This document shows, piece after piece, positions 9,917-21,984 of a DNA stretch of 64,000 nt. The translations under genes were made by a program, and so were the position numbers. Location of the stretch: the NCBI GenBank assembly GCA_005406025.1, contig BGZK01000071.1, positions 620,001-684,000 on the forward strand. Reading direction: 5' to 3'. The notes beneath the pieces were generated by a model. The model ran no database searches. It had not been told where the DNA came from and saw only the letters and a program-made list of their open reading frames with translations. Position 1 is the stretch's first letter. Every line of letters starts with the position of its first letter. This DNA comes from Eumeta japonica. Its lineage: Eukaryota; Arthropoda; Insecta; Lepidoptera; Psychidae.

Positions 9917-10356
9917 ATGTCGCGCGAAACACTTTGTTCCACGAGCGGTATGCGCTTAAGCGAAGCATTAGAGAATATGCAGCTTGCTTACAACCCTATA
10001 ACTAAACAGTTACACTTTGTGAGTTCCAAAACTGAACCAAAACATATTGAAACTACTGTGGATCAAATAGATAGGCTCTCTAAAAAAAGCAGTTTCAGTG
10101 ACGAAGGTAACTTTTCAATATCTACTTGTGAAAAAAGTGATAGCAGTGATTCCCCAAAAAGTACTTTACAATGGGGTGGTAGTGTGAGTGGTCACCAACG
10201 GGGAAAAGATGGTGGTTCGTTCTCTAGCACAATTTCAAGTTTGTCAGAGTGTTCTTTGGGTTCAAATGCTTCTAAAGATGAAGATGCTCAGAATTCTACA
10301 TTGAGTTTCAATAAAGAGAAGTTAAAGAAGAAAGGACTCTCCAGCTTTTTTAGCAG
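9917..10356 (+). CDS. First coding exon of a serine-rich protein
   Basis: An open frame of 146 codons plus two bases starts at ATG 9917 and ends at a strong donor (AGCAG|GTGAGT) at 10356/10357. Its base composition is clearly more balanced than the flanks. The start MSRETLCSTSGMRLSEALEN is followed by MQLAYNPITKQLHFV, then a Ser-rich acidic region (about residues 50-120), and it ends in a basic patch KEKLKKKGLSSFFSR. No signal peptide or membrane segment is visible. I do not recognise it with confidence. The terminal FFSR block loosely recalls the segment before the TBC domain in TBC1D12/TBC1D14-type Rab GTPase activators, but that is weak. No second exon could be found in the window, so the first intron may be very long and contain the dehydrogenase gene on the other strand. 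Confidence 0.72.
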
Positions 10357-11154
10357 GTGAGTTTTTCATTGTATATCAATGATGTGAGATATATGGGATT
10401 AGGTGTTTTATTTGTGATATGATAGTAATAATTTGTCAAGAAAAAACTTTATATTATAAATAACTTTATTGTTTTTTTATAATTGTTTATAATATTTTTA
10501 TGGTATTTATATAAGGTACTTATAACTAAATAATGTTTTGAGACAATAGAAGTTGTATTTTTTTGCTAAAGTCATTATTTGACTTTTAAATTTTAAATTA
10601 CAATAATTCTTTATTCATTAATGCAATTCAATTAAAAAATATATAAATGCAACTAGTTTAGGATGTAATAATCTCATGATTTCACATGGTAAATGTTAAA
10701 TTTCTAAATTTTAGACTTTCACTTTATAACATTTATGTAACATAGTATATTACTCGACTTTTAATGAACAAACTTATAGTTTCATATGGAATGTGCGATA
10801 TCTCCAAGAATTTTCTTTGCATATAAAATGTTTTATGATACATAGAGTTTCAAAAAAATTTCAATTATGAATTTATTTAGTTTTTTATTCTTTCTATCAA
10901 TATCTGTGTCTTAACTTAATTTTTTTATGATGAATTATCAGAAAAATATTTTTTAACAATTTGTTTCTACGAGACTAAATTGTTCTAAATAGACTGCTCA
11001 GTAGATTCATTGAACATTACTAAAGCAAGAGATCTCGTTTGTATAATATATAGCGATTGGACACAATCTAAATTCATGTATATAGTGGAAATTGGAAAGA
11101 ATAAACCCATAAATCAATATGTTTGAATTTTTCCATATATTATATACCAGTCAT
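10357..11154. other. AT-rich intron or intergenic sequence
   Basis: Follows the donor of the 9917 exon and precedes the 3' end of the minus-strand dehydrogenase. No coding signal on either strand. Confidence 0.4.
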
Positions 11155-11175
11155 TTTATTTAAATATTGTTTATT
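11155..11175 (-). terminator. Poly(A) signals of the dehydrogenase gene
   Basis: Two AATAAA hexamers on the minus strand (11170-11175 and 11155-11160) lie about 50 and 65 nt past the stop codon at 11225-11227. Confidence 0.55.
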
Positions 11176-11224
11176 AAAGTTAATACAATATATAGTTTTA
11201 AAAAATTAAGTTTGATAAATCATT

Positions 11225-12462
11225 TTACAAAATCAGCTCTTTTCCGAATCGTTCAAATTTTACATTGACTAGTTCACATGATAGTGTATGTAATCTTTCT
11301 TGGTACATTATATTCTTTGAGAAAGAATTACTGTAGCCTTCTTGACAATTGCTGATATATAGACCTCCATGTTGTAGTAAATCTTTGTCGAAACAAGCGT
11401 ACAAAATTGGCAATGCTCCTTGTTGCGGTGTTTTGAAACACATCTTCATCACCCATGGAAACAATTTTCGAAACATTGTCTGTTGAAACAAATCTGTATC
11501 CACAATTCCTGGATGCACCGAATAACATTTTACATGTGCATTTTCCAATTCGAGCATTTTGTTGATGTATCTTGTGCTCATGAGCTGCAAACAGAATTAT
11601 GATAAAGAAAATAATGCATATAATATATAAAATAAATGACTATTCACTTTTGTAAATTGATTGAATAATTAATTGTATTATTCAGTATGGACATTTCTTT
11701 TGACTGAAATGATAAAAAAGAATATGTTTTTGCAATATTAATTTTCAATGCAATTTAAATAGTTACCTGTGCTAATTTTGATTGTGCATATGCTGCAATA
11801 GTATCGTAATGCTTTTTCATATTGATATCGTCAAAATCAATTTCTCCCGGGTAATGAGCGCAAGATGTGACATTTACGATTCTGCTAACTTGCTGAGGTG
11901 TCCCACCATTTTTCAGTGCTGGTAATAGTAGATGTGTCAAATAGAAATGTCCAAGGTAGTTGACAGCCAATTGCGATTCAAATCCATCTTCAGTCAGTTT
12001 ATAGTCACCATACATGATACCGGCATTGTTAACCAAAATATGTACTGTTGAATATCTCTTCAGTACTTCCGAAGAAAATAATTTTACTGACTTTAATGAT
12101 TGCAAATCTAACTGGTATACAATTAAATTTTCAGAATTTTCTACTTCTCTTATCAATTTCTCTGCCATCTCGGGCCTTCTGATACCGATGATGACAATCA
12201 TGTTAGCTTTCAACAGTTGTTTTACCACTTCCGCGCCGATTCCTCGAGCTCCCCCCGTTATCACGGCGATTCGTTTCTCTCCGTCTGGCAACATCGGTTT
12301 GTTTCTCCATCCTTGCAACCAGTCGTCTACCAATCCCGCGAAGCCGACCCCTTGCATATGCAACGCGTAACGTGCGTCCCTCAATATGTATTTTATAGGT
12401 TTATCGCGATTTATGTACCAAAATATTATAACTGCCAATGATGCGGCTAATATTAAATACAT
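11225..12462 (-). CDS. DHRSX: DHRSX-like short-chain dehydrogenase/reductase
   Basis: Two coding exons, 11767-12462 and 11225-11584, join in phase 0 (GCACAG|GTAACT donor, TTTGCAG acceptor) to give 351 residues and a stop. Human DHRSX has about 330 residues. An N-terminal hydrophobic anchor (residues 2-17) is followed by the Rossmann cofactor motif TGGARGIG (69-76), NNAG (145-148), catalytic Ser200 and YAQSK (Tyr225, Lys229). The C-terminal FKTPQQGA and SCEL segments match DHRSX more than other SDRs I recall. Recent work assigns DHRSX an NAD(P)-dependent role in converting polyprenol to dolichol for N-glycosylation at the ER. That the insect protein shares this role is inference. I chose the ATG at 12460-12462 because it starts the anchor and has A at -3; an in-frame ATG at 12628-12630 would add 56 polar residues. 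The opposite strand carries the 9917 exon. Confidence 0.88.
11585..11766 (-). other. Intron of the dehydrogenase gene
   Basis: A 182-bp AT-rich intron with GTAACT donor and TTTGCAG acceptor, phase 0. It falls directly after the catalytic YxxxK segment. Confidence 0.85.
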
Positions 12463-15047
12463 TTTTTTTTTGTGAAAATTCAGATACGCGACACGCTCGC
12501 CAGTCGAAATAGCACTGAGCCGATATGTTCCGTTTAGTGCTTTCACCGAGAAATGCGCTTTCTCTCGCTCGGCCCGTGTTTGTTTACCGCACCGTTGTTC
12601 GAGGTCGTGGCCGGATAATATTACGCGCACTGTTGAAACGGAATATCGCTTATCGAAACATGTCCCGTCGATACGAATGTTATACGCAGACTGAATAATC
12701 CTAATCGTAATAGTCAGAGTATGAAGATATACGTCATAGTTATATTAAACATAAATACATACGTATATAAAACCATCAGAAATGGTATATTAACGTATAA
12801 ATAATGACGCTACGTTGCTTAACTCTACTCTCTAATATGTTGAACAAAATGTCGGAATTTTATGACGTAATGTTTTAACGTGACCATAGATTTTTCTAGA
12901 ACTGTATATGAACTAGACAATTTACGAAAGGATGATGTTCAATAAAAAAAAATACGTTTTTTGAAGAAACGCTTAGATAATCCTTCCAATTGCAAAATCT
13001 GTGAATATCTACTTTAATTTCTGAATTTTAGGTTATGTTTCCTTAAGTCCGTATTTTTATTTTGTAATAAGTTATATCGACGATTTCAACTATCATTTTT
13101 ATATAATTGAAAGGATTATTATTACTATTTTTAGACGCCATAAAATAAAAGATAATTCTTAAATTATCTTTTATTTTATGTTTATTTAAGTTTTAGTTCT
13201 AAATGAAAAGAAATCAACTATACACTTTCAAAAATAAAATTAGCAAAGTTATATGAAATTTCAAGTCTAATGCAATAATGACCACGTATAGCTCCTTGAA
13301 AAACTAATTCATTGTATGTACTATAATAGATAATATATTATGGCTCATTTGAATAACTCTGTGAAAAAAGTTATGGCGTATTTCGCAAATGAAGTTGTTT
13401 TTATTTGTTTTGTTATAAGAAAATAAATAAACTAGAGACATTGCAGGACGCCTGGTTGAAACGATGTTCCTGAAGTTATGGGAATAAAAGTTTTATTATT
13501 AATTGTTATAAAAAAAAAGAGGGCCATTTAATATTTTATAAAGATATTCATTTACTTATTAAAAACAAATATAAAATAGTTAATTATAAATAGTATAAAA
13601 AGTTAAATAACAGACAATGAATTAAATCAACGTTTTAGAGTAATTAAATTAAATGAAAAATAATATTTAGTATATCGACATATTGACAACGGCATTAGGA
13701 GAGCACTATACAGCGCCATCTGTTTTCTTTATTACAGACTGTTAGTTCGTCACACTGTTATGTAATTTTTGAAATTGATTATAGATAAAATTTTTATACG
13801 TATAAATTTGATTTTATTGAAAGTTTAAAATTGAATACTCTTCAGACCGAAAAAATCAGTTTTTTTTTTTAGGAAAAGAGAAAATCGCATGGAGGTGGAC
13901 GTAACACTTTTTCGTTTAGTTATGATTTCTACCAGTCAACTCCTATAGCAAGCTACGTTAAGGAACTTCGTTCCAGAAACAAATCTGTAGATTCAATAGA
14001 AATATAATAACAATTATCAAAATTGTTGTTGATCAAATTAGCTGCAGACAAGGGTGGATCCAGCCTTCGAGTCAGAGGGGGTCACACATATGAGTTTTAG
14101 TCAGAACTGACTCTAATTCAATTACAATAGTAAGAAAGACTCAGCCCACAGAGGGTCATGGCCCCTATGACTCTCATTTATGTGAGTACAGCCGTCTACT
14201 GTGCGTTCTCCAATCGAACAACTACAATAGTATTAATAATATATTGTCTCGGGCGTTCTGCACTTTTTTCATATACTTGAATATTAAGGATATTTGGTGG
14301 AATTTATCAATTTCAATTTTGATTGATTGATTGTGTAAACATCACCTTGTAACTGGTCAATAAAGTATGATAATTAGTATAGAAATAGACATTTTAGAAA
14401 TCAGTAACTTTTATTCGCCAATTAGTTAGACCCTGTGTATTGTCATAATTTGTTCTCATTTTTGAGTTGTTTTCATTAACACAGCAACGAGGGCGAAAAC
14501 TTTAAAAAATAAAATTCGATGATGTTCTTCAACGTTTATTAGAGCAATATAGCCATTTTTATTGGTTAATTATTTTACTGATTAACCAACTGTTTTACAA
14601 TTGATTTACAGGACACAAAAGAAACAGAAAACAAGGAAAACTAACTTAGTATTAAAACAACTCCATCCACAAATAAATAATAATAGTCCATAAATTGATA
14701 ATAACGTGAAATTCGTGATCGGTCCTTATACATGGAATTTTATAAGCGGCGCGTGCGTTGGCTTTGCTATATTCGGATCGCGCTGAGGTAATACGGGTTA
14801 GCTTGGTGAACAAATTTATCCTTTTTGCGCACACGACTCCATTCCGTCCGATCGCCGGAAGCGGCAACCGCGCGCCTGTACCTATGATCGGCGAGTGTAT
14901 ACCACGGAGTTACGAAAGCCTTTGACGCCATCCACCCTTATTGCAACTAGATTTTGTTTCAATTTCAATAGTCGAAATCGATGTTCGTATGTAAGTGAAT
15001 TTTTCCTTATCACGAATTTAGATTATTTTAATTTTTCACATAGCGCA
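12463..15047. other. Upstream and intergenic sequence with repeat fragments
   Basis: Positions 12463-12670 are GC-richer and probably hold the 5' untranslated region and promoter of the dehydrogenase. A perfect hairpin lies at 13139-13180. Around 13700-13730 is an ACAGCGCCATCTG-type word and around 13960 a GTTAAGGAACTTCGTTCC word; both recall dispersed lepidopteran repeats. Positions 14735-14940 form a GC-rich island with no convincing frame. Confidence 0.4.
13139..13180. repeat. Perfect 19-bp hairpin with 4-nt loop
   Basis: The left arm (13139-13157) and right arm (13162-13180) are exact reverse complements and begin and end with CATAAAATAA. The loop is CTTA. Confidence 0.9.
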
Positions 15048-15048
15048 T

Positions 15049-15421
15049 AGTAGCTTTTGCCCGAGGCTCCGTAAAAAAATGGAACATTGATCCAGATTTT
15101 GCTATTAATCGAACCTCGATTCTACTTCTGATCCTGATCCCGTCGCTGATACCGATCTTTCGTCCCTAGTTCTTCCTCTCCTCTTCTCCCCTTCCTTTTA
15201 ATCCTTTATCGTTTTCTATCCTTCCCTGCGAAAAAAACGATCCATATATATATATATATATCTCCCGTAAAAACTACTAAACGTATGGACATGGGACTGG
15301 GACCATTCGATGCGGAATGATTTGTAGATGGTTCTAGGCTACTCATTTTTCGAATTCCGTAAATCCTTCGCCATTTTATTTATAAATAAAAATTACTCAG
15401 CGAAGCGGGCGGGACAGCTAG
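15049..15421. mobile_element. Degenerate ACTAGC-terminal inverted-repeat element
   Basis: The left end (AGTAGCTTTTGCCCGAGGCT) and right end (complement ACTAGCTGTCCCGCCCGCTT) are imperfect inverted copies of the termini of the element at 55441-55773. The interior has the GATCCTGATCCCG-type words seen in the other copies and a short TA run at 15245-15262. Confidence 0.5.
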
Positions 15422-16196
15422 TTACTATTAAAATAAAACTTGTGGCGCCGTCTATTAATAAGTCTTGTAACAAAGTAATTATTGAATAGCTTAATGGTTC
15501 ATTTATATAAAACCAAATACATTTTGAACTTTCTAAATTAGTAAGTATTAATGAGAAAAAATCATATAAATTGCTTTCTGTTTTTAACATACTTTGAAAA
15601 AGGAGAATATTCCTGAATCAACCGTATTTTTGTACGTACTACACTATCTACGCTATATAATATTAGGTGTCTGTAAATCATCTGAATGATTTTTTTCGTT
15701 TCATAGATACATTTATGATGGTCCCGTACATAAGAAGAAAAAAAGTTTTTGTTATTGGTGCCAAGTGGTAGGTTTTAAGATATTCTACGGAAACCTATAG
15801 AGTGGGGGTGTCTTTTATACAACACCTCCATTCCAGATTTTTAATTAAACGGTCCAGTAGTTTTATACAGATAGTCGAAAATTTCCAAAAATGCTCGTTT
15901 GTTACCTATCTCGACATTAATGTCCATCGCGGTAAGAATTTCCAAGTAAAATGTAATATAGTTTGATCCCGGTACTGTATTACCGTATGTGTAAAATTAA
16001 GTGAAGTGAAACATCATCACCAACCCGATAGTACTTAAGGAATCGATGTGTCGGTAAATTAAGACTGCGCTGTGTACTTTCTGCTCTGTTGACCGATGAA
16101 ACTTCATAAATTGTTGAGACTTGCTATATTTTTCATATGAAATAGCACTATGACTAATGGAAACATTTATTTATAAATAAATATCTGTATAAACTA
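15422..16196. other. AT-rich stretch without a supported gene
   Basis: Short frames only. A GGCGCCGTCT word at 15444-15455 recalls the fragment near 13705, so an old repeat tail is likely here. Confidence 0.3.
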
Positions 16197-16198
16197 AC

Positions 16199-16290
16199 GA
16201 AGCTGCGATAGCTCATGGTTCATATGCTCAGGCTGCGATGCAGAAAATGCGAGTTTAAATGCCACACTAACGACTGATGGTAGAATAGAA
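16199..16290 (+). repeat. tRNA-like SINE head
   Basis: An A-box-like GATAGCTCATGG at about 16207 and a B-box-like GAGTTTAAATGCC at about 16251 are spaced about 40 nt apart, as in tRNA-derived promoters. The sequence does not fold into a complete tRNA, so a SINE remnant is more likely than a gene. Confidence 0.35.
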
Positions 16291-16319
16291 AAGAATACAA
16301 TGTGCTGCGACATAGTAAT

Positions 16320-17220
16320 GGCTAGGTGCGGGGCATCTGTTATAGCGACTGCCGACTCGTCTGCCCAGCGTGTCGATTAGAACTTGTTATCTTAACGCAG
16401 GCAGCGGACTAGGTACTTCAATCCCATGATGATCGATGTGTCACAGTAGGTAGCAACAACCCGGGCGACTTAACTAGACGCACCACTGGCATGCGTGGAC
16501 TGCGATTCCCATTCCCGTCGTCCCCCGCGGAGCCCCGCGTCTGCCTTGTCCTTGTTACGGTTGTGCGTCTCATTCGTAACTTATATGTAATCGTAGATAT
16601 TAAACTGTTAATTGTTTTGTTTGTTTTCGTTGTGCCAACGACTACATCGTTAGCGCGAGGTGTCGCCTAGTTAAAAGGTTTATACATTGTAAACTGTTGA
16701 ATATACAAGACACTCGTCATTTATTTATCTTACTTAAAATATTATTTTTTTTTTGTTAGTCATCTGTCAATTCTAATTTTTTTATTCCGATCACAACTTT
16801 GACATCTTCTGTATCTTTTGAATAGTTAATGAAAATGATATCGGTTCTTGGTATATTGTAATCCGGGAAGTTGCTACTTTTCATAAATAAACAATGTTTA
16901 CGCTATAAAAAGAGTGGGAACGGAAAATGCGCAGCGATCATAGAGTATGTAGACCGCGGCCCTCCCGCGCCGGACGCGCGCCGCCGGGCCGCATTCCTGC
17001 AGCGGCCGAGGGTCACAGACCCCGTCCTAATGAAATCCCCTCGCCGCGATCCCACCGCCACTTAACCCACATAGAGAACGCGATGGGGGCGTGTGAACAG
17101 CTCCAAGATTATCATCGGCGCTGTTACGGTTCATTTGGATTAATGGAGGAATGCGGAATCCATGGATTCCGGTGCAGAATTAGACAGCTTTCGTACATTT
17201 TGACGTAAAGCGCTGTCCAA
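16320..17220. other. GC-rich islands in AT-rich sequence
   Basis: Positions 16320-16570 and 16925-17180 are markedly GC- and CpG-rich compared with their flanks. Short overlapping frames exist but have no recognisable protein and no matching splice sites. A promoter or regulatory island is possible. Confidence 0.35.
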
Positions 17221-17639
17221 TTTAGACCTTTTTCTCGATATCGTTTTATGATAAGAATTAGGTATTATTATTTTTTTTTTTAATCTAATTTATGTCTATG
17301 TCATTAAAAATTTAGTACCTATGTAGTTACTTCCAAAAGAACATATTAAAATGTATTTTAGATTTATAAAATAAATATTATTTTCGCTAAACTATACTTA
17401 ATATGTCATGCAGTTAGCGTACATAGGAATTAACTTTTTTTTTTTATTATGTCTATTTAATTATTTTTAGACACTGGATAAGTACATACATTATGATTAT
17501 TAGTATAAGGAAGAAAAATAACAGTATGTATGATCTCCAATAGATATTGGGGTCACTTTAGAAATTCCCCTATGTGTGTAATTAAGTCAACTTCAAATAT
17601 TTTTATTATTACTTTTTTTTAATTTTAATCTCATTCCAA

Positions 17640-17770
17640 TATGCCAGAGCGGTAGACAGGGGCCACAGTTCTCCACACGGTACAACATTGCACGCTTCCT
17701 TGCTTCAATGACGCGCAATGATCTTTTAATGCATGCTCGTAGATTTCGGGTGCTTCAAATTTAATTACCT
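17640..17770 (+). repeat. GGTAGGCAGAG-family repeat, divergent copy
   Basis: GCGGTAGACAGGGGCCACAG, then CACACGGTAC, CGCTTCCTTGCTTC, GCATGCTCGT and TTTCGGGTGCTTC follow the same order as in the copies at 24512 and 49977. This is the most diverged of the three. Confidence 0.5.
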
Positions 17771-19266
17771 CAAAGACTTAGTGAACGTTGAAATAATCGA
17801 ACCGAAAAATTAATCTTTCTGGCCTTGTTCCTATGAGGACTTTGTGGACGCAGGAAATAGGTGTTCGAACGGCTCGAAGGAGCTGCCCACCGCAACAGTG
17901 GGTTGACGTCAGCGGTACATACGGACCGTCTCCGAGTGAGAGATAATGAGTTCAGATTTACTACATTATCTTGTGTCGGGCAAACATTCTACCCGAACAC
18001 TGCAGACTGCTCATGCTCACTTTAAAGATTTATACATTACAACTGTTAGGTTACAGGAGAAATGAATTTATTGTGTGTATTTTTCTGTTCAAGCATTTTT
18101 CCACCGGAAACTGTTTAAATAGCAGAACAAAACCAGTATGATTCAATCGGTAAGCTTGAATAAAGTTGTAATATGAATTCGCGAAACCTCGCCAGAGGTT
18201 TTTTTTTTAATAATTAATTTTTTCGTAATGGCATATGTCAAACAATGTTTGTTATTGATGGAATAGACAGGCTGTATTGCTTTAAATAGGTATTTAATTT
18301 TGTTTCGTAAATGCTTAACGCTAATACGGGCTTACAGTCATTTATATATTAAACACTAGATTTTTTTGAGAGAGTTCTTTTCTAAGTATTCACAGTATTC
18401 AAAATTAGTATATGGGTAAAACCCGAGCTAAAAATTACATATTTTACGGACAGTCACTTTTTGTTCGCGGCGTGCGCGTTCCGTGGAGCACTGACAAATT
18501 ATTATTTAGATTTCAAATCATCTTTATGATGACGCATGAGTTTAAAGTATACATTACCGTTGACGTTATTTTTATGTTTTGTTTTTTCCTACCGAGGAGA
18601 AACTAAAGGAAACGTCATTTATAATAAAAAACTCAAATCAGTAATTCCTTTTACTGGCAAAGATGGGAAATCTATTAATGAAAATGTAGACTTCGTGCGT
18701 TTTTTTACATCCAATATTTTTGTAAAAAAAAAAAGGAAATAGTAACTGGGTAGGCAAAGGACAAGAGTAATAGATTACAAAAATGTTTTTTTTCTCTGTG
18801 TTTATTTGGATATGCACCACTCAAAAATCACTTAATCGTCTCAAAATGTTATTATATTTCTCGTAAATATGAGGCTTAAGTCGGAGTAAAATTTAGTGTT
18901 TGACCGCGATTTCTCTAAATGCAAAATCAATTTCTTTCTTTTTTATACCGATTGGTTATGGGTATATTCATGGAAAGATCGAAATCGACACCAGTCCGAG
19001 ACCGAGATCGAGAGTGGAAGCGAGATTGTATCCTAATATAATACTAATTCAGCGGCAGTACGCATGTTTTTTTGTCTTAAAATATACGTGCTTCTGAGAC
19101 GATTCATTTGATTAAAATCGAGATTTAGATCGAGACCGGAATTGAACTCGAGGAGGGGGTTCGGAATCAGAGTAGCGGTCGACAGTGTGATCAGTCGATG
19201 TAAAAGATGATGGAATGCGTTCTATGTTCACGTTGGCGGAGTCGGGGGCGAAAGGTAGTCCTGCGG
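17771..19266. other. AT-rich stretch with possible repeat tail
   Basis: No supported gene. Positions 18960-19030 and 19110-19160 contain repeated GAGATCGAGA-type words. 19225-19257 resembles the ACTAGC-family terminus in reverse (GGCGGAGTCGGGGGCGAAAG), so this is probably a degraded member of that family. Confidence 0.35.
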
Positions 19267-19381
19267 GCCTAGCATGACACCCCGGACAAGAATCTGTCTA
19301 TAGGACTGTCCCTTTCGCTTATCCCATTGGCGCGACAAGGATAGCCGTATAGAGAGACTCGTCTATTGCGTCATGCTAGGC
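19267..19381. mobile_element. 115-bp inverted-repeat mini-element (GCCTAGCATGAC ends)
   Basis: The ends GCCTAGCATGAC (19267-19278) and GTCATGCTAGGC (19370-19381) are perfect 12-bp inverted repeats. The centre contains TTGGCGCGA. A related element lies at 37498-37619. No coding capacity. Confidence 0.6.
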
Positions 19382-21984
19382 ACACGGATATGCAATGAAA
19401 AATTGATAAGGTAGTACGTGTTGTGCATATAAATGCAATATCGACGATTTGCTGCCGAATTCGCATAGTAGGCATTTGTTGCCGTCATAGAGATAGATAA
19501 AATAAAATTGTAAATATTGTGGCAAACTCTTTCAATAATAGCCTTAATTTATGTCACTTGCAGCGGCTACTCACTGCGTATTGTCAATTTTCCGTTGCAA
19601 ATCCATAGACAAAATATTCATATCAAAAAAATCTTAAATTCCTAAAATCTTAAAGTTTTAAACAGTTAAAATATTATGTATTTTATTTATTATTATGTCC
19701 GTGATCATAAACAACTATGTAGATAGCATGATATATTTAAAGAAAAAAAAATTTAAATCATATCTATTTTGGAGTTACTTCCGATCGGTTATAATAAAAT
19801 AGTGATATTGCTATTAAAATGAATCGTTTTTGGTCGATAAAAATCGCGCGAATCGTCGTTCAAGATGCAGCGATTTCTCTCTCGATCATGAATAATTTCT
19901 AATCCCATTTCGTTCCCGAGCGTCGACCGGTCGGACCCGTTCTTTGTGTTGCCTACGATCGTGCTAAAGGAAATCGCCGTGGTGAGATAATACATCGATG
20001 CGTTCGGTCATATCTATCAAAATTATAATATCTTACTGCGAGCTATGTACTGGCCGATAATAATAGGATTCGACGGAAAGGAACGCGGGTCACAGGTGAA
20101 AGACGCCCGCGTGCATCGACCGTGAACAAAGGAAGGCTTTACTCATCGAGGTCGAATGAATGTTCTTCATAATATTATTTGTAAGGTATTTGTCATGAAT
20201 TTTCCGACGAGGAATGATTATTTGACCGCCGTATTGTTCCAATTTAAAATGAGACTTATTGTGATGACGATTAGCATCTCCTTTAAGTAATGCGTAGTTA
20301 GCGGAGTGTAGTTTAAATATTTGCACGTTCATAATATACAGTTGTTTTTTGACAATGATGTTTCGAAGAATATTAACGTTAACTGTAAAAGGAAATTCGG
20401 TACCTGGGCAACAGAGCTTGCTTGTCGTCTTTCAAGTGGGCATATGCTGATTTTCAATAGTATCCAGTTGCAAATTTTACTTATTTTATTTAGGTAGTGC
20501 ATCTGCAGTTCATGTGGTGCCTTTGTTGTTAAGAAGCAAAAGTATAGCAGTAATGCGATTATTTAGATACCGTACGAGATTGTGCTATAATAAAACGTTT
20601 GTAATTTTTTTTTCGAAATAAGAGGCCGACATATCGACAGACTCGAAAAGCAAATCTTTAACGAAATAAGAATTTACGTAAGGGCCGTTTACAAGATCGT
20701 ACTGGAATACAGTATATCACATTACACAAAAATTGCTCGTTTAAATAGTATAGAATATGTAAATTACTACCTTCCGCCTGCGGCTCCATGCGCGCGGACG
20801 GAATGAATTCCTACATTCCATACATCGACCGATTGCGATTTTAATCATGACCCTGATCACTATTCCGTTTGTCGATCCCAGTCCCGCTTCTAGTTCCGAT
20901 CTCTTCGTATTCCGATTCAGGTCATTTTAAGTTATAAACGAACATACAGACAGGCAGTAGTAACCTATCATTTACGCAACCACATGTCCTGATTGTACAG
21001 CAATTTTCATCAAGATCGGTCAAACAATTCTTAAGCTTTAAAAGGACATACGGACAGCCAGACGGACGGTAGCCTATCATTGCGCAATCATCTGTTTCTT
21101 ACTGTATACCGATTTTAATCACGATCAATCAAACCGTTTTTAAATTAAAAAAAAAAAGCACACACATACAGTGTAGGTTATTTGGGAGCTTTGTTAAATA
21201 AAACTAAATAAAGTTTATGTTCACTCTTATATATTTTCTATTATTAGAGAGGTGCACTTAACTACGCGTGGAACTCGTACGGAGTTGAAACACTGATTAA
21301 ACACATATTACTCATGTGACGAATCATTACGTTTATGTGCTGAACTCCGATGAAGAAAGAAAGAGACCTTATCACAACGTGTAAATAGATTTATATTTTG
21401 TTGTAGTCCAATGGACAGACATACATTTCAAAAATAACAGTATATGAAAATTAATATATGTTTTATGACTCAATAAGTCACAAAACATATATTTAAAAAA
21501 TTAACCAAAAAGAAAATGAATCTGCAAAGAGACGCTACAGATTTATGCAGTAGCATAGATATTTACGTAATTGCCGTTAGATAATCAATGCTATTGTCAA
21601 TTTCTTGTCGTATTTAAAAGTGAAATAACTTGTTACAAATATCGACGACGTCTTGCCGAAAGACAAAAATAAATTCGGCTTATCTTTCCAGCTATGAAAT
21701 TACATCCCCATAAATTTAATCCGCCAGGCCTGCAGTGTAGCTACGATATCGAATAGCGGACAGTTCACGTCACCCGCCAGGTGCGTTTGAGTGTGAAGCC
21801 GGGCCTATTTATAAGTATTGAATTACGAAACGCGTAGAAATTCCTCGAACGTTTTACTTAAGATCAGTTAGCGCGTCTCAACCCATTCGACCGTCCTTTA
21901 TTCTCGTGTCGAGTTTCCATCGCTCCACGGCCGAGATGTGTGGGTACTTGTGTAACTCTGCAGTGGAAGGGTCCCCAAAAGTTT
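19382..21984. other. AT-rich stretch with LINE- or MITE-like fragments
   Basis: 20766-20800 (ACTACCTTCCGCCTGCGGCT) resembles the ACTAGC-family terminus, and 20820-20930 has its CCGATT/GATCCC words. Positions 20935-21150 contain two similar segments with GGACATACGGACAGCC- and CAATCAAACCGTTTTTAA-type words, as in 3' ends of dispersed elements. No gene supported. Confidence 0.35.
21453..21493. repeat. Near-perfect 18-bp hairpin with 5-nt loop
   Basis: The arms 21453-21470 (AATATATGTTTTATGACT) and 21476-21493 match at 17 of 18 positions when complemented. The loop is CAATA. Confidence 0.85.

Noticed and set aside
10317..10356. Naming the 9917 exon TBC1D12/14
   Set aside because: Only the FFSR-type basic patch supports it and the TBC domain is not in the window, so no symbol was given.
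12463..12630. Upstream in-frame ATG of the dehydrogenase (12628-12630)
   Set aside because: It would add 56 polar residues before the membrane anchor, unlike the family; the ATG at 12460-12462 has a good context.
16927..17208. 93-codon frame in a GC island as a gene
   Set aside because: Arginine- and proline-rich only because of GC content; two overlapping frames are equally open.
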